Below, piece after piece: positions 40,968-49,983 of a stretch of 64,000 nt of DNA. A program made the translations under genes and the position numbers. Each line of letters opens with the position of its first letter. The stretch's first letter is position 1. This DNA is from RGDT01 sp964630925 (lineage in GTDB: Bacteria; Planctomycetota; Planctomycetia; Gemmatales; Gemmataceae): positions 1 through 64,000 of the forward strand of contig CAZVZK010000030.1 of NCBI GenBank assembly GCA_964630925.1, written 5' to 3'. The notes under the pieces were generated by a model. It saw only the letters and a list, made by a program, of their open reading frames with translations, was not told the DNA's origin and made no database searches.

Positions 40968-41929
40968 TGAGGTGCGTTGTCACGGGGGCCGCCGGGTTCA
41001 TCGGATCGCATCTGTGCGAGGCGCTGCTCGCCTCCGGGCACGAGGTGACGGGCCTCGACGCATTCATCCCCTACTACCCGCGCCCGCTCAAGGAATCCAA
41101 CCTCGCGGCGGCGCTGGCCCGCCCCGGCTTCCGCTTCGTCGAGGCCGACCTGCGGTCCGACGCCCTCGAGCCACACCTCCACGACGCCGACGCCGTCTTC
41201 CACCTCGCCGCCATGCCCGGCCTGGACCGGAGCTGGACCGACTTCGGCCTCTACGAGAGCTGTAACCTCCTCGCCACCCAGCGGCTCCTCGAGGCGGTCC
41301 GCCTCTCCCGCGCGCCCCTCCGCCGCTTCATCCTCGGCTCCACCTCCTCGGTCTACGGCCTCTTCGCCTCCGGCGACGAGTCGCTGCCCACCGCCCCCGT
41401 CTCGCCCTACGGCGTCACCAAGCTCGCCGCCGAGCACCTCTGCCGCGCCTACGCCTCGGGGTACGGCCTGCCGCTGGTCGTCCTGCGGTACTTCTCGGTG
41501 TACGGCCCGCGCCAGCGCCCCGACATGGGCTACCACAAGTTCATCCACGCCCTGCTCCACGGCCGGCCCATCACCGTCACGGGCGACGGCCACCAGACGC
41601 GGAGCAACACCTACATCGACGACTGCGTGGAGGCCACCGTCGCCTCCCTTGCCGCCCCCGTCGGCGAGACCTACAACGTGGGCGGCGGCCAGTCCGCCTC
41701 CGTCTGGGATGTCCTCGACATCCTCTCCCGGCTGTCGGGCGTGAAGCCGGCCATCGAGCGTGCCCCCGCGCGTCTCGGCGACCAGCGCCACACGATGGCC
41801 TCCACCGCACGCCTCGCGTCCCACCTCTCCTGGGCACCACGGACGCCTCTCGAGCAGGGCCTCGCGGCCCAGCTCGGATGGCAGAAAAATGTGTCCGATC
41901 CCCGGCCCCCCTCCCGCTCCCACCCCTGA
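40967..41929 (+). CDS. NAD-dependent nucleotide-sugar epimerase/dehydratase
   Basis: This 320-aa short-chain dehydrogenase of the extended SDR type has GAAGFIGSHLCEALL for NAD binding, HLAAMPGLDRSW, the Ser of STSSVYG, YGVTKLAAEH (the Tyr-x3-Lys pair) and RYFSVYGPRQRPDMGYHKFI. It resembles UDP-glucuronate or UDP-glucose 4-epimerases, supplying activated sugar for the two upstream glycosyltransferases. The exact substrate cannot be set. The C-terminal tail after residue 300 is Pro/Ser-rich. It starts with an ATG that shares one base with the previous stop. Confidence 0.92.
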   Translation: MRCVVTGAAGFIGSHLCEALLASGHEVTGLDAFIPYYPRPLKESNLAAALARPGFRFVEADLRSDALEPHLHDADAVFHLAAMPGLDRSWTDFGLYESCNLLATQRLLEAVRLSRAPLRRFILGSTSSVYGLFASGDESLPTAPVSPYGVTKLAAEHLCRAYASGYGLPLVVLRYFSVYGPRQRPDMGYHKFIHALLHGRPITVTGDGHQTRSNTYIDDCVEATVASLAAPVGETYNVGGGQSASVWDVLDILSRLSGVKPAIERAPARLGDQRHTMASTARLASHLSWAPRTPLEQGLAAQLGWQKNVSDPRPPSRSHP

Positions 41930-41974
41930 GACGCCTTCCCACCCCGTTCCGCACCCTCTGGCCACGGAGTCGCC

Positions 41975-43066
41975 ATGTCCGCCCCCACCCTCGCCGACGC
42001 AGGCCGCGTCTCCACGCCCGGCCTCAGCCTCCACCACCTGCGTGGCGACGACCTCACGCGGCGTCTGCCCGCGCTGGCCGAGTACTCCCTCCGCAGGCCG
42101 GTGGCGCCCCTGAGCCAGCACCCGCGGTGGCTGGGCGTCCTCCGCAACGGCCTGGGGCACAGCGTCCACGCCTTCGAGGCCACACGCGGCGGGCGGACCT
42201 GCGGCTTCCTCCCGCTGGCGTACTTCAGCAGCCTCCTCTTCGGCCGCTTCCTCGTCAGCCTGCCGTACCTGAACACCAACGGGGTGATGGCGGACGACGG
42301 CGAGGCGTCCGACGCCCTGGTCGGCGAGGCCGTCGCCCTCGCGGACCGGCTGGGCGTCCGCCACCTGGAGCTGCGCCACGAGGCCCCGCACGCCCACCCG
42401 GCGCTGACCGCCAGGATGACGAGCAAGGTCCACATGCGGCTGGCCCTCCCGGCGAGCCCGGAGGAGCTGTGGGCCGGCCTCGGCGCCAAGGTCCGCAACC
42501 AGGTCCGCAAGGGCGAGAAGAACGGGCTGGAGGCCCACTGGGGCGGGGCGGAGCTGCTCGACGAGTTTTACGACATCTTCTGCCGCAACATGCGCGACCT
42601 GGGGACGCCGGTCTACGGCAAGGAGCTGTTCCTGCAGACGCTGAAGGCCTTCCCGGGCGCGGCGGAGCTGTGCGTCGTCCGCCACTGGAATCTGCCCGTC
42701 GCCGGCGCCCTGCTGCTGCACGGCAAGGGCGTCACCGAGGTGCCCAGCGCCTCGTGCCTGCGCGAGGCCAACGGCCTGTGCGCCAACATGCTCATGTACT
42801 CGCACCTCATCAAGCGTGCCATCGCCCGCGGCCAGGGCGTGTTCGACTTCGGGCGCTGCACCGAGGGCGGCGGCACCTTCCGGTTCAAGAAGCAGTGGGG
42901 GGCGGAGCCCGAGCCGGCCCACTGGCAGTACTACCTCCGCGAAGGCCAGGCCGGCGACATGCGTCCCGAGAACCCCAAGTACGGGCGGATGATCTGGCTC
43001 TGGCAGCGGCTGCCCGTGGCCGTCACCCGGATGATCGGCCCGAGCATCGTCCGCTGCATCCCGTGA
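41975..43066 (+). CDS. FemAB-like protein of exosortase/PEP-CTERM loci
   Basis: This 363-aa protein belongs to the FemAB family found with XrtA/PEP-CTERM exopolysaccharide loci (GNAT-fold acyl or aminoacyl transferase type). Signatures are GFLPLAYFSSLLFGRFLVSL, LPYLNTNGVMADD, AKVRNQVRKGEKNGLE, YDIFCRNMRDLGTPVYGKEL and FDFGRCTEGGGTFRFKKQWG. It probably modifies the polysaccharide or a lipid-linked intermediate in the cytoplasm; the donor is unknown. It starts 46 bp after the epimerase and is in the same transcriptional direction. Confidence 0.9.
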   Translation: MSAPTLADAGRVSTPGLSLHHLRGDDLTRRLPALAEYSLRRPVAPLSQHPRWLGVLRNGLGHSVHAFEATRGGRTCGFLPLAYFSSLLFGRFLVSLPYLNTNGVMADDGEASDALVGEAVALADRLGVRHLELRHEAPHAHPALTARMTSKVHMRLALPASPEELWAGLGAKVRNQVRKGEKNGLEAHWGGAELLDEFYDIFCRNMRDLGTPVYGKELFLQTLKAFPGAAELCVVRHWNLPVAGALLLHGKGVTEVPSASCLREANGLCANMLMYSHLIKRAIARGQGVFDFGRCTEGGGTFRFKKQWGAEPEPAHWQYYLREGQAGDMRPENPKYGRMIWLWQRLPVAVTRMIGPSIVRCIP

Positions 43067-43147
43067 GGCTCGCCCGAAGAGATGCGACGGCGTGCGGCGC
43101 ACGCCGCCACGTTCGCCCCCTTTTCCCTCCGCGTGTGAAGGTGTCAG

Positions 43148-44155
43148 ATGGCAAAGTCGCCACAGATGGCCCGCCGGGATCTCGCCCACGGACACGCGCC
43201 CCGCGTCGCCGCCAGGGCGGGGGCGCCCCGGGCCGTGCTCAGCTTCGACGTCGAGGAGCACCACCGCATCGAGGCGGCCTCCGCGCTCCCCATCGGGCCG
43301 GAGCGGAAGGACTACTACCGCGGGCGGATGGAGGCCTCCACCAACTGGCTGCTCGAGATGCTGGCGGGGCGGGGCGTCCGGGCGACGTTCTACATCGTCG
43401 GGGAGCTGGCCGGGCTGTGCAAGCCGCTCGTCCGGGCCATCGCCGACGCGGGGCACGAGGTCGGCAGCCACGGCTGGGACCACCGCCGCGTGCTGTCCAT
43501 GACCCCCGAGGAGTTCCGCCGGGACGCCCGCGACAGCAAGGACGCCCTGGAGCAGGCGTCCGGGTGCCCCGTCCTCGGGTACCGGGCGCCGACGTTCAGC
43601 ATCATGCGGCAGAGCGGGTGGGCGATGGAGGTCCTCGCCGAGGAGGGCTACCTCTATGACTCCTCGATCTACCCGGTGCGTCACGACCGCTACGGGGTGC
43701 CCGACGCCCCCCTGACCCCGTTCACCGTCCCGACGGCCTCGGGCCCGATCATCGAGGTCCCGCCCCTGACCCTGCGGCTGTGGTGGATGACCCTCCCGGT
43801 GGGCGGGGGCGGCTACTTCCGCCTCTTCCCGCAATGGCTGATGCGCGAGGGGATCAGCCGGATGGGCGAGGAGGGGGCGGCCTCGATGCTCTACTTCCAC
43901 CCCTGGGAGTTCGACGAGGGCCAGGACCGCCTGGCGCTCGGCTGGCTGTCGCGCCTGCGGACCTACACGGGGATCAGGGGCAGCCGCGGGCGGCTGGCCG
44001 GCCTAATCGATCAGGGCTACCGCTTCCAGACGGCGGAAGACGTGGTCCGCTCTCTCGACATCGACAGCCTCCCGGTCTACGAAGGGTTCGGCCTCGTTGG
44101 GGGTATGGGCAAAGAAAACCGAATCCTCCCCCTTGCCCCCCGCCGGACGCCCTGA
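43148..44155 (+). CDS. Polysaccharide deacetylase of exosortase/PEP-CTERM loci
   Basis: This 335-aa NodB-fold deacetylase resembles those found in XrtA/PEP-CTERM loci. Motif 1 is SFDVEEHHRIE, with the Asp-Glu pair typical of this subgroup. Motif 2 is SHGWDH for metal binding. Motif 3 is YRAPTFSIMRQSGWAM, and the C-terminal FHPWEFDEGQ is the DUF3473-type end. It removes N-acetyl groups from a polysaccharide. There is no signal peptide, so it acts on lipid-linked precursors or is membrane-associated. It follows the FemAB gene by 81 bp. Confidence 0.92.
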   Translation: MAKSPQMARRDLAHGHAPRVAARAGAPRAVLSFDVEEHHRIEAASALPIGPERKDYYRGRMEASTNWLLEMLAGRGVRATFYIVGELAGLCKPLVRAIADAGHEVGSHGWDHRRVLSMTPEEFRRDARDSKDALEQASGCPVLGYRAPTFSIMRQSGWAMEVLAEEGYLYDSSIYPVRHDRYGVPDAPLTPFTVPTASGPIIEVPPLTLRLWWMTLPVGGGGYFRLFPQWLMREGISRMGEEGAASMLYFHPWEFDEGQDRLALGWLSRLRTYTGIRGSRGRLAGLIDQGYRFQTAEDVVRSLDIDSLPVYEGFGLVGGMGKENRILPLAPRRTP

Positions 44156-44181
44156 TAAGATCGCAAAGTAGCATGCCCTGA

Positions 44182-44661
44182 TTGAACACACCCCTGGGCG
44201 TTCCGAACACCGTGCGATCCCCATTCCTCACCTCCGTCGCGGGCCTCGTGCTGCTCGCCCTGCTCCCCGGAATCGGGGGCGGTGGCGCGGCGCGGGCGGG
44301 GTACCGCCAGAGCGTGGGGGACGATGTCTCCGCCCCGGTGGCGTGGGGGAAGGTGTCGGACGAGCTGGTCCGCGGCGAGGCGGAGAAGGCGGCGGTGCCC
44401 GCCTCCGCCCCCCGGCCCTCGGATTCGCCCCCTCCGATCACCCCGCCCGAGCCTGGCCGTAAGACGACTCTGCCCGGCCACACGGGTGGTGCCGGCGGCT
44501 CCGGTTCGAGCCTGCCGACTTCCGGTGGCGTTGTCGCCGCGGGGTTGATCGCCTCCGTTGAGATTCCCCTGCCGACCCGGTCGGCGCTGCTGTTCCTCGC
44601 CGAGTGTTCTCTTCGTCAGCAAGCCTTCTCCTCTCGTCTGTTCCGGCCGCCGCGCGCTTGA
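44182..44661 (+). CDS. Small secreted protein, 159 aa (FRPPRA C-terminus)
   Basis: This ORF starts at TTG 44182 or GTG 44212; neither has a clear ribosome binding site. The signal peptide is SPFLTSVAGLVLLALLPGIG. A Pro/Ser-rich middle (SAPRPSDSPPPITPPEPGRK) and a Gly-rich stretch follow, then a helical C-terminus (PTRSALLFLAECSLRQQAFS) ending RLFRPPRA. The layout and end resemble the protein at 37527-37991. The function is unknown. Position within the polysaccharide locus suggests a role in the cell envelope. Confidence 0.6.
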   Translation: MNTPLGVPNTVRSPFLTSVAGLVLLALLPGIGGGGAARAGYRQSVGDDVSAPVAWGKVSDELVRGEAEKAAVPASAPRPSDSPPPITPPEPGRKTTLPGHTGGAGGSGSSLPTSGGVVAAGLIASVEIPLPTRSALLFLAECSLRQQAFSSRLFRPPRA

Positions 44662-44765
44662 CTTTGTCTTTCCGGCTATTTCGGACATTGTCCGTTCGGC
44701 CTGGATTCACAACGTGCAAGTGACTTTGGCTGTAGCATTCCGAATATCCTTGAGGAGATGAAGCA

Positions 44766-45548
44766 ATGAAGAAGTCGATGATGTACCCGCTGCTCATCGG
44801 CGTGCTGGCGGTCGCCTTCGGCGGCTCCCAGGCGCAGGCGGCGTTCAAGGTGAAGGTCTCGATTGGGACGGAGGATGGGAAGGGCGTCTTCAGCGCCTCC
44901 TCCTCCCAGACGTACACGGACGGTGTGGACCTGATCGATAACACCACGACCACCGATGTCAAGGATGGCGCGATCAGCCATCTCTTTATCTTTGGCGCGA
45001 GCACCACAAACCCGAATGGCGACTACAGGATTTCGATCACGGCCAGTTCGGACAGCCCAGGGGGGCCGACGTCTGGGATGGTCACCGAGGCCACGACCGC
45101 CGTTCGTCGGTTGGGTGGGACCGACAATGTGGTGAGGATCGAGGTGATCCAAGATGCCATTGATGGATTCGATTTCGCTTCCGTCGGTACGCCAATGGGG
45201 TTGACAACCAACTTCGCCTCGACAGGGTGGGCGGCTTCGACCAACTCATCTGCGACTGCCTTCAGCACAGCAGACGGCACCTCAACGACGCCCTTGACGA
45301 TCACGACAACAACGCAAGTCGAGAACTCCACAACATTTACCCTTGCGAATGATCCATTCGATGTGAGCAACACCCTGACGTTGCGTAATTTGTCTACCAG
45401 CAACGGGACGAGCAACACGACGGCGGATTACACTGGGACGCTCACCTCGACCGTCACCGCCCTCCCAGTGCCGCCCGCCATCGCCCTGTTCGCCAGTGCC
45501 CTGCCGTTCAGCCTGTTCTTCCTGCGCCGCCGCAAGCCGCAGGCCTGA
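44766..45548 (+). CDS. PEP-CTERM-like secreted protein, 260 aa
   Basis: This 260-aa protein has a signal peptide (MMYPLLIGVLAVAFGGSQAQ) and a Thr/Ser/Asn-rich beta body. It ends in a sorting-like signal: LPVPPAIALFASALPFSLFF followed by LRRRKPQA. This is a VPxP variant rather than VPEP or VPEID. GAGGAG precedes the ATG at 44766. Codon use is clearly less GC-rich than its neighbours (many ACA, AAT, TCT). It could be a substrate of exosortase E here, or of an archaeosortase-like enzyme elsewhere. A strong hairpin follows. Confidence 0.8.
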   Translation: MKKSMMYPLLIGVLAVAFGGSQAQAAFKVKVSIGTEDGKGVFSASSSQTYTDGVDLIDNTTTTDVKDGAISHLFIFGASTTNPNGDYRISITASSDSPGGPTSGMVTEATTAVRRLGGTDNVVRIEVIQDAIDGFDFASVGTPMGLTTNFASTGWAASTNSSATAFSTADGTSTTPLTITTTTQVENSTTFTLANDPFDVSNTLTLRNLSTSNGTSNTTADYTGTLTSTVTALPVPPAIALFASALPFSLFFLRRRKPQA

Positions 45549-45581
45549 TACGAGTCCTGAATGGAACGAAGTCCGACCGGC

Positions 45582-45613
45582 GGGCGTCTCAACGATACGT
45601 TGTTGAGACGCCC
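45582..45613 (+). terminator. 12-bp stem hairpin after PEP-CTERM-like gene
   Basis: GGGCGTCTCAAC at 45582-45593 pairs perfectly with GTTGAGACGCCC at 45602-45613 around an 8-base loop. It lies 34 bp after the stop and 37 bp before the giant TPR gene. The downstream tail is GTTCGTCCATTT, only moderately T-rich, so termination may be partial. Confidence 0.6.
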
Positions 45614-45649
45614 GTTCGTCCATTTCCCACGCCCCCATCGAGACCCCCC

Positions 45650-48600
45650 ATGCAGCGGAAAATCAACCTCCGGGCGGTCGCCATCCTCCTCGCCCTGGGG
45701 GCCATCCTCAGCACGGGGGCGTATTTCGTCCGCGGCTGGCAGATCCGACGCAACGCCGGCGCCTTCCTGGCCCGCGCCGACGCGGCGAAGGAGGCCAAGG
45801 ACACCGCCAAGGAGCTCGGGTATCTCCAGTTCTACCTGGGCCAGGCACCGCACGACCACGAGGCCCGCGCGCGGCTCGCGCTCCTCTTCGCCGAGCACGC
45901 AAAAACGCACGGCCTGCGCGAGCGGGCGTACTACTTCCTGGAAGCGGCCTTGCGTGTCTTGCCCGACCGCGAGGATCTCCGCAGACAGGCGATCAGGACC
46001 GCCGGCGAGCTACGCCGGCACGCCGACGCCATCCACCACCTCAAGGTGCTCGACGAGGCGGCCGGCGGGAAGGACCCGGATATCGTCGAGGCCCTCGCGA
46101 AGAACGAGGCCGCCCGGCGTAACTGGCAGGAGGCCGAGAAACGCTACGAGCAGACGATCGGCCTCGCCCCGAAGCGGACGGGCGCGTACGTCGCCCTCGC
46201 GCGGCTCCTCCGCCACGAGCTGAACAGGCCGAGGCCCGCCGACGCGGACAAGGTGATCGAGCGGATGGCGAAGGCCAACCCCGAGGACAGGCAAACCCAG
46301 GTGGCCCGGGCGGCGTATCTGCGGGAGACCGATCTGTCGGCCGCCGATCGCGAGAGGCTCCGCCAAACGATAGGCCGCCTCGCCCTCCAGCATGCCAAAA
46401 CACTGCCGCAGGCGCTCCTGGTGGCCGCCTCCCTGGAGCAGGAGGCCGGCGACACGGCCGCCGCGCGGGCCTTCCTGACGCAAGGGCGGAAGCTGCACCC
46501 GAAGGTGAGCGCGTTCGCGCAGGAGCTGGCCCGGCTCGAGCTGAAGGCCGGCCACAAGAAGGAGGCGCTCGAGGCACTCCGCTCCCTTTCGGGGGACCGG
46601 GGTCTGGACAGCGACTACCTGACGACGGTCGAGCTGATGCTGGAGACGGGAGAGATCGACGAGGCGCGGAAGCTCATCGAGCGCGTCGGCCGGACCGAGG
46701 AGGGCTCCCCGGTCCGGGACTACCTCGAGGCCCGCCTGGCCGTCAGCGAGGAGCGCTGGCTGGAGGCGATGCGCCTGCTGGAGCGCGCCCGCAAGGCCAC
46801 CTGGCTCCCCGCCGAATTCCTCCAGTCCATCGCCCTCTCGTTGAGCCGGGCGCACCGCGAGCTGGGCAACCACGACCGCGAGCTGGAGGCCGCCGACGCC
46901 GCCCTCACCTTCAACCAGGGCTGGCTCCCGGCCCGGCTCGCGCGGGCCGACGCCCTCGTGGCCCTGGGCCTCGCGGACGACGCGCTCCCCCTCTACGAGG
47001 CGGTCCAGGGCCGGGTGCCCGACGCCCGCTTCGCCGCCGTCGCGCTCCGGGCGGCCCGGATGATGCGCCGGCCGGAGCTTGAACGCGACTGGGCGCCGAT
47101 CCGCAGGCAGCTCGACGAGACCCCCGCCGGCGTCCGCCAGACGCCCCGCTTCGCCCAGACGGCGGCCCGCCTGGACGTGGCCCAGGGGAAGCGGGACGAG
47201 GCCCGCAAGCTGTTGGAGGAGGCCGTCGTCCGCCACCCCGGCGAGGCCACCCTCTGGCTGCTCCTCGCGGCGGTGGCGGACGACGGCAAAGACGCCGCGC
47301 AGGCCCTCGCGGTCCTGGCCCGCGCCGAGAAGGCGCTGGGGGACCGCGTCGAGGTCCGGCTCGCCCGCGCCCGCCTGTCGGAGCGGGGGGGCGACAAGAA
47401 GGCGGCGGACGCCGCCCTCGCCGCGGCGGAGAAGGAGGCCGAGAAACGCAAGGGGAAGGAGCAGGCGGCCTGGCTCCGCGCCGTCGCGGCCGCCCGCCAG
47501 GGCCGGGGTGACCGGGCCGACGCCGTCCGCCTCTACACCCGGCTGACCGAGCTGCGGCCCGACGACCTGCCCGCGTGGCGGGAACTGTTCGACCTCGCCA
47601 CGGGCCGCAACGACCGCGAGGAGCTGGACCGCGTGGTGCGAACGCTGGAGAGGCTCGAGGGCGACCTCGGCGTCACCTGGCGGCTGGGGCGGGCCCTGCT
47701 CCTGGCGACGACCGGGGACAAGGCCGGCCGCGCCCGCGCCACGGAGTGGCTCAACGAGGCCCAGAAGCACCGGCCCGGCTGGGGCAAGACGTACCTGCTG
47801 GGCGCGCGCATCGCCGAGGCCGACGGCGACCGCAGCCGGGCCGTCGAGCAGTACCAGCGTGCCCTGCGCACGGGCGAGGCCACGCCGGAAGTCGTCGCCC
47901 GGCTGGTCGGGCTGCTCAGCGCCCGCCGCGACGACGCCGAGGTGCAGGCCGTCCTGGCCCGCTACCGCGAGATGATCCCGCACTCCACGGAGCTGTCCGG
48001 GGCCTCCGCCGTGGCCGCCCTGCGTGGCCCCGGCACGCCCGAGAAGGCGGCGGAGAATGCCCTCGCCTCCCTCCCCGAGGCCTCGCCCGACCCGCGTATC
48101 CAGATCATGCGCGGGCAGGTGCTCTGGGCCGGCAAGAAGCTGCCCGAGGCGGAGAAGGCGCTGCGGCTGGCGGTCAAGCTCGGCCCGAAACTGCCGGAGG
48201 CCCACCTGGCCCTCGTCGGATTTTTGAAGGAGGGGGCGAAGAAGCCCGCGGACGCGGAGATCGAGGCGGCCCGCGCCGCCCTGCCCCCCGAGACCGCCCT
48301 CCTCACCGTCGCGGCCTGCCGCGACATCGTCGGCCCGCGCGAGAAGGCGGAGGAGGCGTACAAGGCCGCCCTGGCCGCCCGCCCCGACGACATCGCCACC
48401 CTCCGGGCCGTCGCCGGCTACCACCTGCGCCGCGGGCAGACGGCGCAGGCCGAGAAACTGCTGGAGGACGTGATCCGCCGGGCCGGGGCCGACTCCGCCG
48501 TGGCGGCGTCCGCCCGCCGCACCCTGGCGCTGGCGTCGGCCGGGGGGGGCTACGAGCAGTACAAGAAGGCGCTCGACCTGATCAAGGAGAACGCGAGGCG

Positions 48601-49846
48601 CGGCCCCGAGACACCCGAGGACAAACGGGCCCGTGCCCTGATCCATGCCCAGCAGCCCAGGGACCGCCGCAAGGCCGTCCGCGAACTGGAGGACTCATTC
48701 CTCGGCGTCCGGCCCAGCGCCGGTGAGTCGTTCTTCCTGGCCACCCTGTACGTGGGCAACGGCGAGTGGCCCAAGGCCAAGGAGATCCTGGTGCGGCTCC
48801 TCTCCTCGTCCTCGCGCGAGGCGCAGAATCCCATGTACCTCGCCTACTTCCTCGAACAAATGGCACGCCACGAGGCCAAGCTGCCGGATCGTCTGGAGAG
48901 GGAGGCCGCGCCCTGGCTGGAGCGTCTGGAGAAGGAGGACGCCGGCTCCCTGCGGACGGCGGGGATCAAGGCCCGTCTGCTGAAGGCGTACAAGCGGGAC
49001 GCCGACGCCCGCGCCGTGCTCTCCAGATATGCCGGCGCCCACGCCAAGGACGGGGCGAGGCTGATGGGTGCGGCCCGGCTGACCGAGGCCCTCGGCTACC
49101 CCGACGACGCCGAGCCGCACTACCGCGGCGCCGCCCGCCTCCTCGCGGAGAAGGGCGCGGGGCCTCAATTCACGCTCGCCCAGTTCCTGGGGCGGCGGGG
49201 CAAGACCGCCGAGGCCCTGGAGCTGTGCGCGAAGCTGCGCGGCAAGGTGCCCGACGTGAACATCGGCGAGGCCGCCGTCAACATCCTCCGCGAGGGGAAG
49301 CCCACGCCGGAGCAGACCCGCCTCGTGATCTCCTGGATGCAGGAGGCGAAGAAGAAGCACCCCAAGGAGGACTTCTTCGACCTCGTCCTGGCGAACATCG
49401 ACGACCTGACGGGCGACTCGGCCGCCGCCATCGCGGCCTACCGTGCCGTCCTCTCACGGGACCCCGGCAACCTGCTGGCCATCAACAACCTGGCGGTCCT
49501 GCTGGCGTTCAAGGGGCAGGCGGACGAGGCCCTCGCGTCCATCAACAAGGCGATCGACCTGGCCGGCCCGCAGCCGGACCTGCTCGACACGAAGGGCATC
49601 GTGCTGACCGCCAAGGGCGACTACCGCAAGGCCGTCGAGACGCTCGAGGAGGCGGTGCAGATGGCCCCCGACCCGGCCACGCAGGCCCGCCTCGCGGTCG
49701 CCCTGTTCCGGGCGGACGAGCCGCGCCAGGCCGGCGAAGCCCTGAAGGCCGCGAAGGCCGCCGGCTTCCAGCCGTCGGGCCTGCACCCGCTGGAGAGGCC
49801 CGCCTACGAGGCCGCGGAGAAGGTGCTCGGGGGTGACGGGTCTTGA
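45650..49846 (+). CDS. Giant TPR-repeat protein, 1398 aa, membrane-anchored
   Basis: This 1398-aa protein has one N-terminal membrane segment (RAVAILLALGAILSTGAYFV) and is otherwise a solenoid of tetratricopeptide repeats, very rich in Ala, Arg, Glu and Lys. Examples are AREALLDA-type helices, FAQTAARLDVAQGKRDEARK and LLAINNLAVLLAFKGQADEA. It resembles the TPR proteins that accompany exosortase and exopolysaccharide loci, which scaffold assembly or export. It precedes the Wza-like gene, suggesting a shared periplasmic complex. No catalytic domain is visible. The assignment to a specific PEP-CTERM TPR family is inferred. Confidence 0.88.
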   Translation: MQRKINLRAVAILLALGAILSTGAYFVRGWQIRRNAGAFLARADAAKEAKDTAKELGYLQFYLGQAPHDHEARARLALLFAEHAKTHGLRERAYYFLEAALRVLPDREDLRRQAIRTAGELRRHADAIHHLKVLDEAAGGKDPDIVEALAKNEAARRNWQEAEKRYEQTIGLAPKRTGAYVALARLLRHELNRPRPADADKVIERMAKANPEDRQTQVARAAYLRETDLSAADRERLRQTIGRLALQHAKTLPQALLVAASLEQEAGDTAAARAFLTQGRKLHPKVSAFAQELARLELKAGHKKEALEALRSLSGDRGLDSDYLTTVELMLETGEIDEARKLIERVGRTEEGSPVRDYLEARLAVSEERWLEAMRLLERARKATWLPAEFLQSIALSLSRAHRELGNHDRELEAADAALTFNQGWLPARLARADALVALGLADDALPLYEAVQGRVPDARFAAVALRAARMMRRPELERDWAPIRRQLDETPAGVRQTPRFAQTAARLDVAQGKRDEARKLLEEAVVRHPGEATLWLLLAAVADDGKDAAQALAVLARAEKALGDRVEVRLARARLSERGGDKKAADAALAAAEKEAEKRKGKEQAAWLRAVAAARQGRGDRADAVRLYTRLTELRPDDLPAWRELFDLATGRNDREELDRVVRTLERLEGDLGVTWRLGRALLLATTGDKAGRARATEWLNEAQKHRPGWGKTYLLGARIAEADGDRSRAVEQYQRALRTGEATPEVVARLVGLLSARRDDAEVQAVLARYREMIPHSTELSGASAVAALRGPGTPEKAAENALASLPEASPDPRIQIMRGQVLWAGKKLPEAEKALRLAVKLGPKLPEAHLALVGFLKEGAKKPADAEIEAARAALPPETALLTVAACRDIVGPREKAEEAYKAALAARPDDIATLRAVAGYHLRRGQTAQAEKLLEDVIRRAGADSAVAASARRTLALASAGGGYEQYKKALDLIKENARRGPETPEDKRARALIHAQQPRDRRKAVRELEDSFLGVRPSAGESFFLATLYVGNGEWPKAKEILVRLLSSSSREAQNPMYLAYFLEQMARHEAKLPDRLEREAAPWLERLEKEDAGSLRTAGIKARLLKAYKRDADARAVLSRYAGAHAKDGARLMGAARLTEALGYPDDAEPHYRGAARLLAEKGAGPQFTLAQFLGRRGKTAEALELCAKLRGKVPDVNIGEAAVNILREGKPTPEQTRLVISWMQEAKKKHPKEDFFDLVLANIDDLTGDSAAAIAAYRAVLSRDPGNLLAINNLAVLLAFKGQADEALASINKAIDLAGPQPDLLDTKGIVLTAKGDYRKAVETLEEAVQMAPDPATQARLAVALFRADEPRQAGEALKAAKAAGFQPSGLHPLERPAYEAAEKVLGGDGS

Positions 49847-49983
49847 GCGATTGACGGTGAGCCGGGAAAAAAGGGGGAGCGGCGGGGCCGCCCGTGCCGA
49901 TGGTAGGGGTGGCGACGGCGGTGCCGCGTCCGCAAGGCCGCATCACCGCCCCGCACTTCCCAACTTCCCAAGGGGTCCGACCC

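Noticed and set aside
46010..48646. 878-codon minus-strand frame
   Set aside because: It is antisense to the giant TPR gene and has Gly/Arg/Leu-rich composition without any fold.
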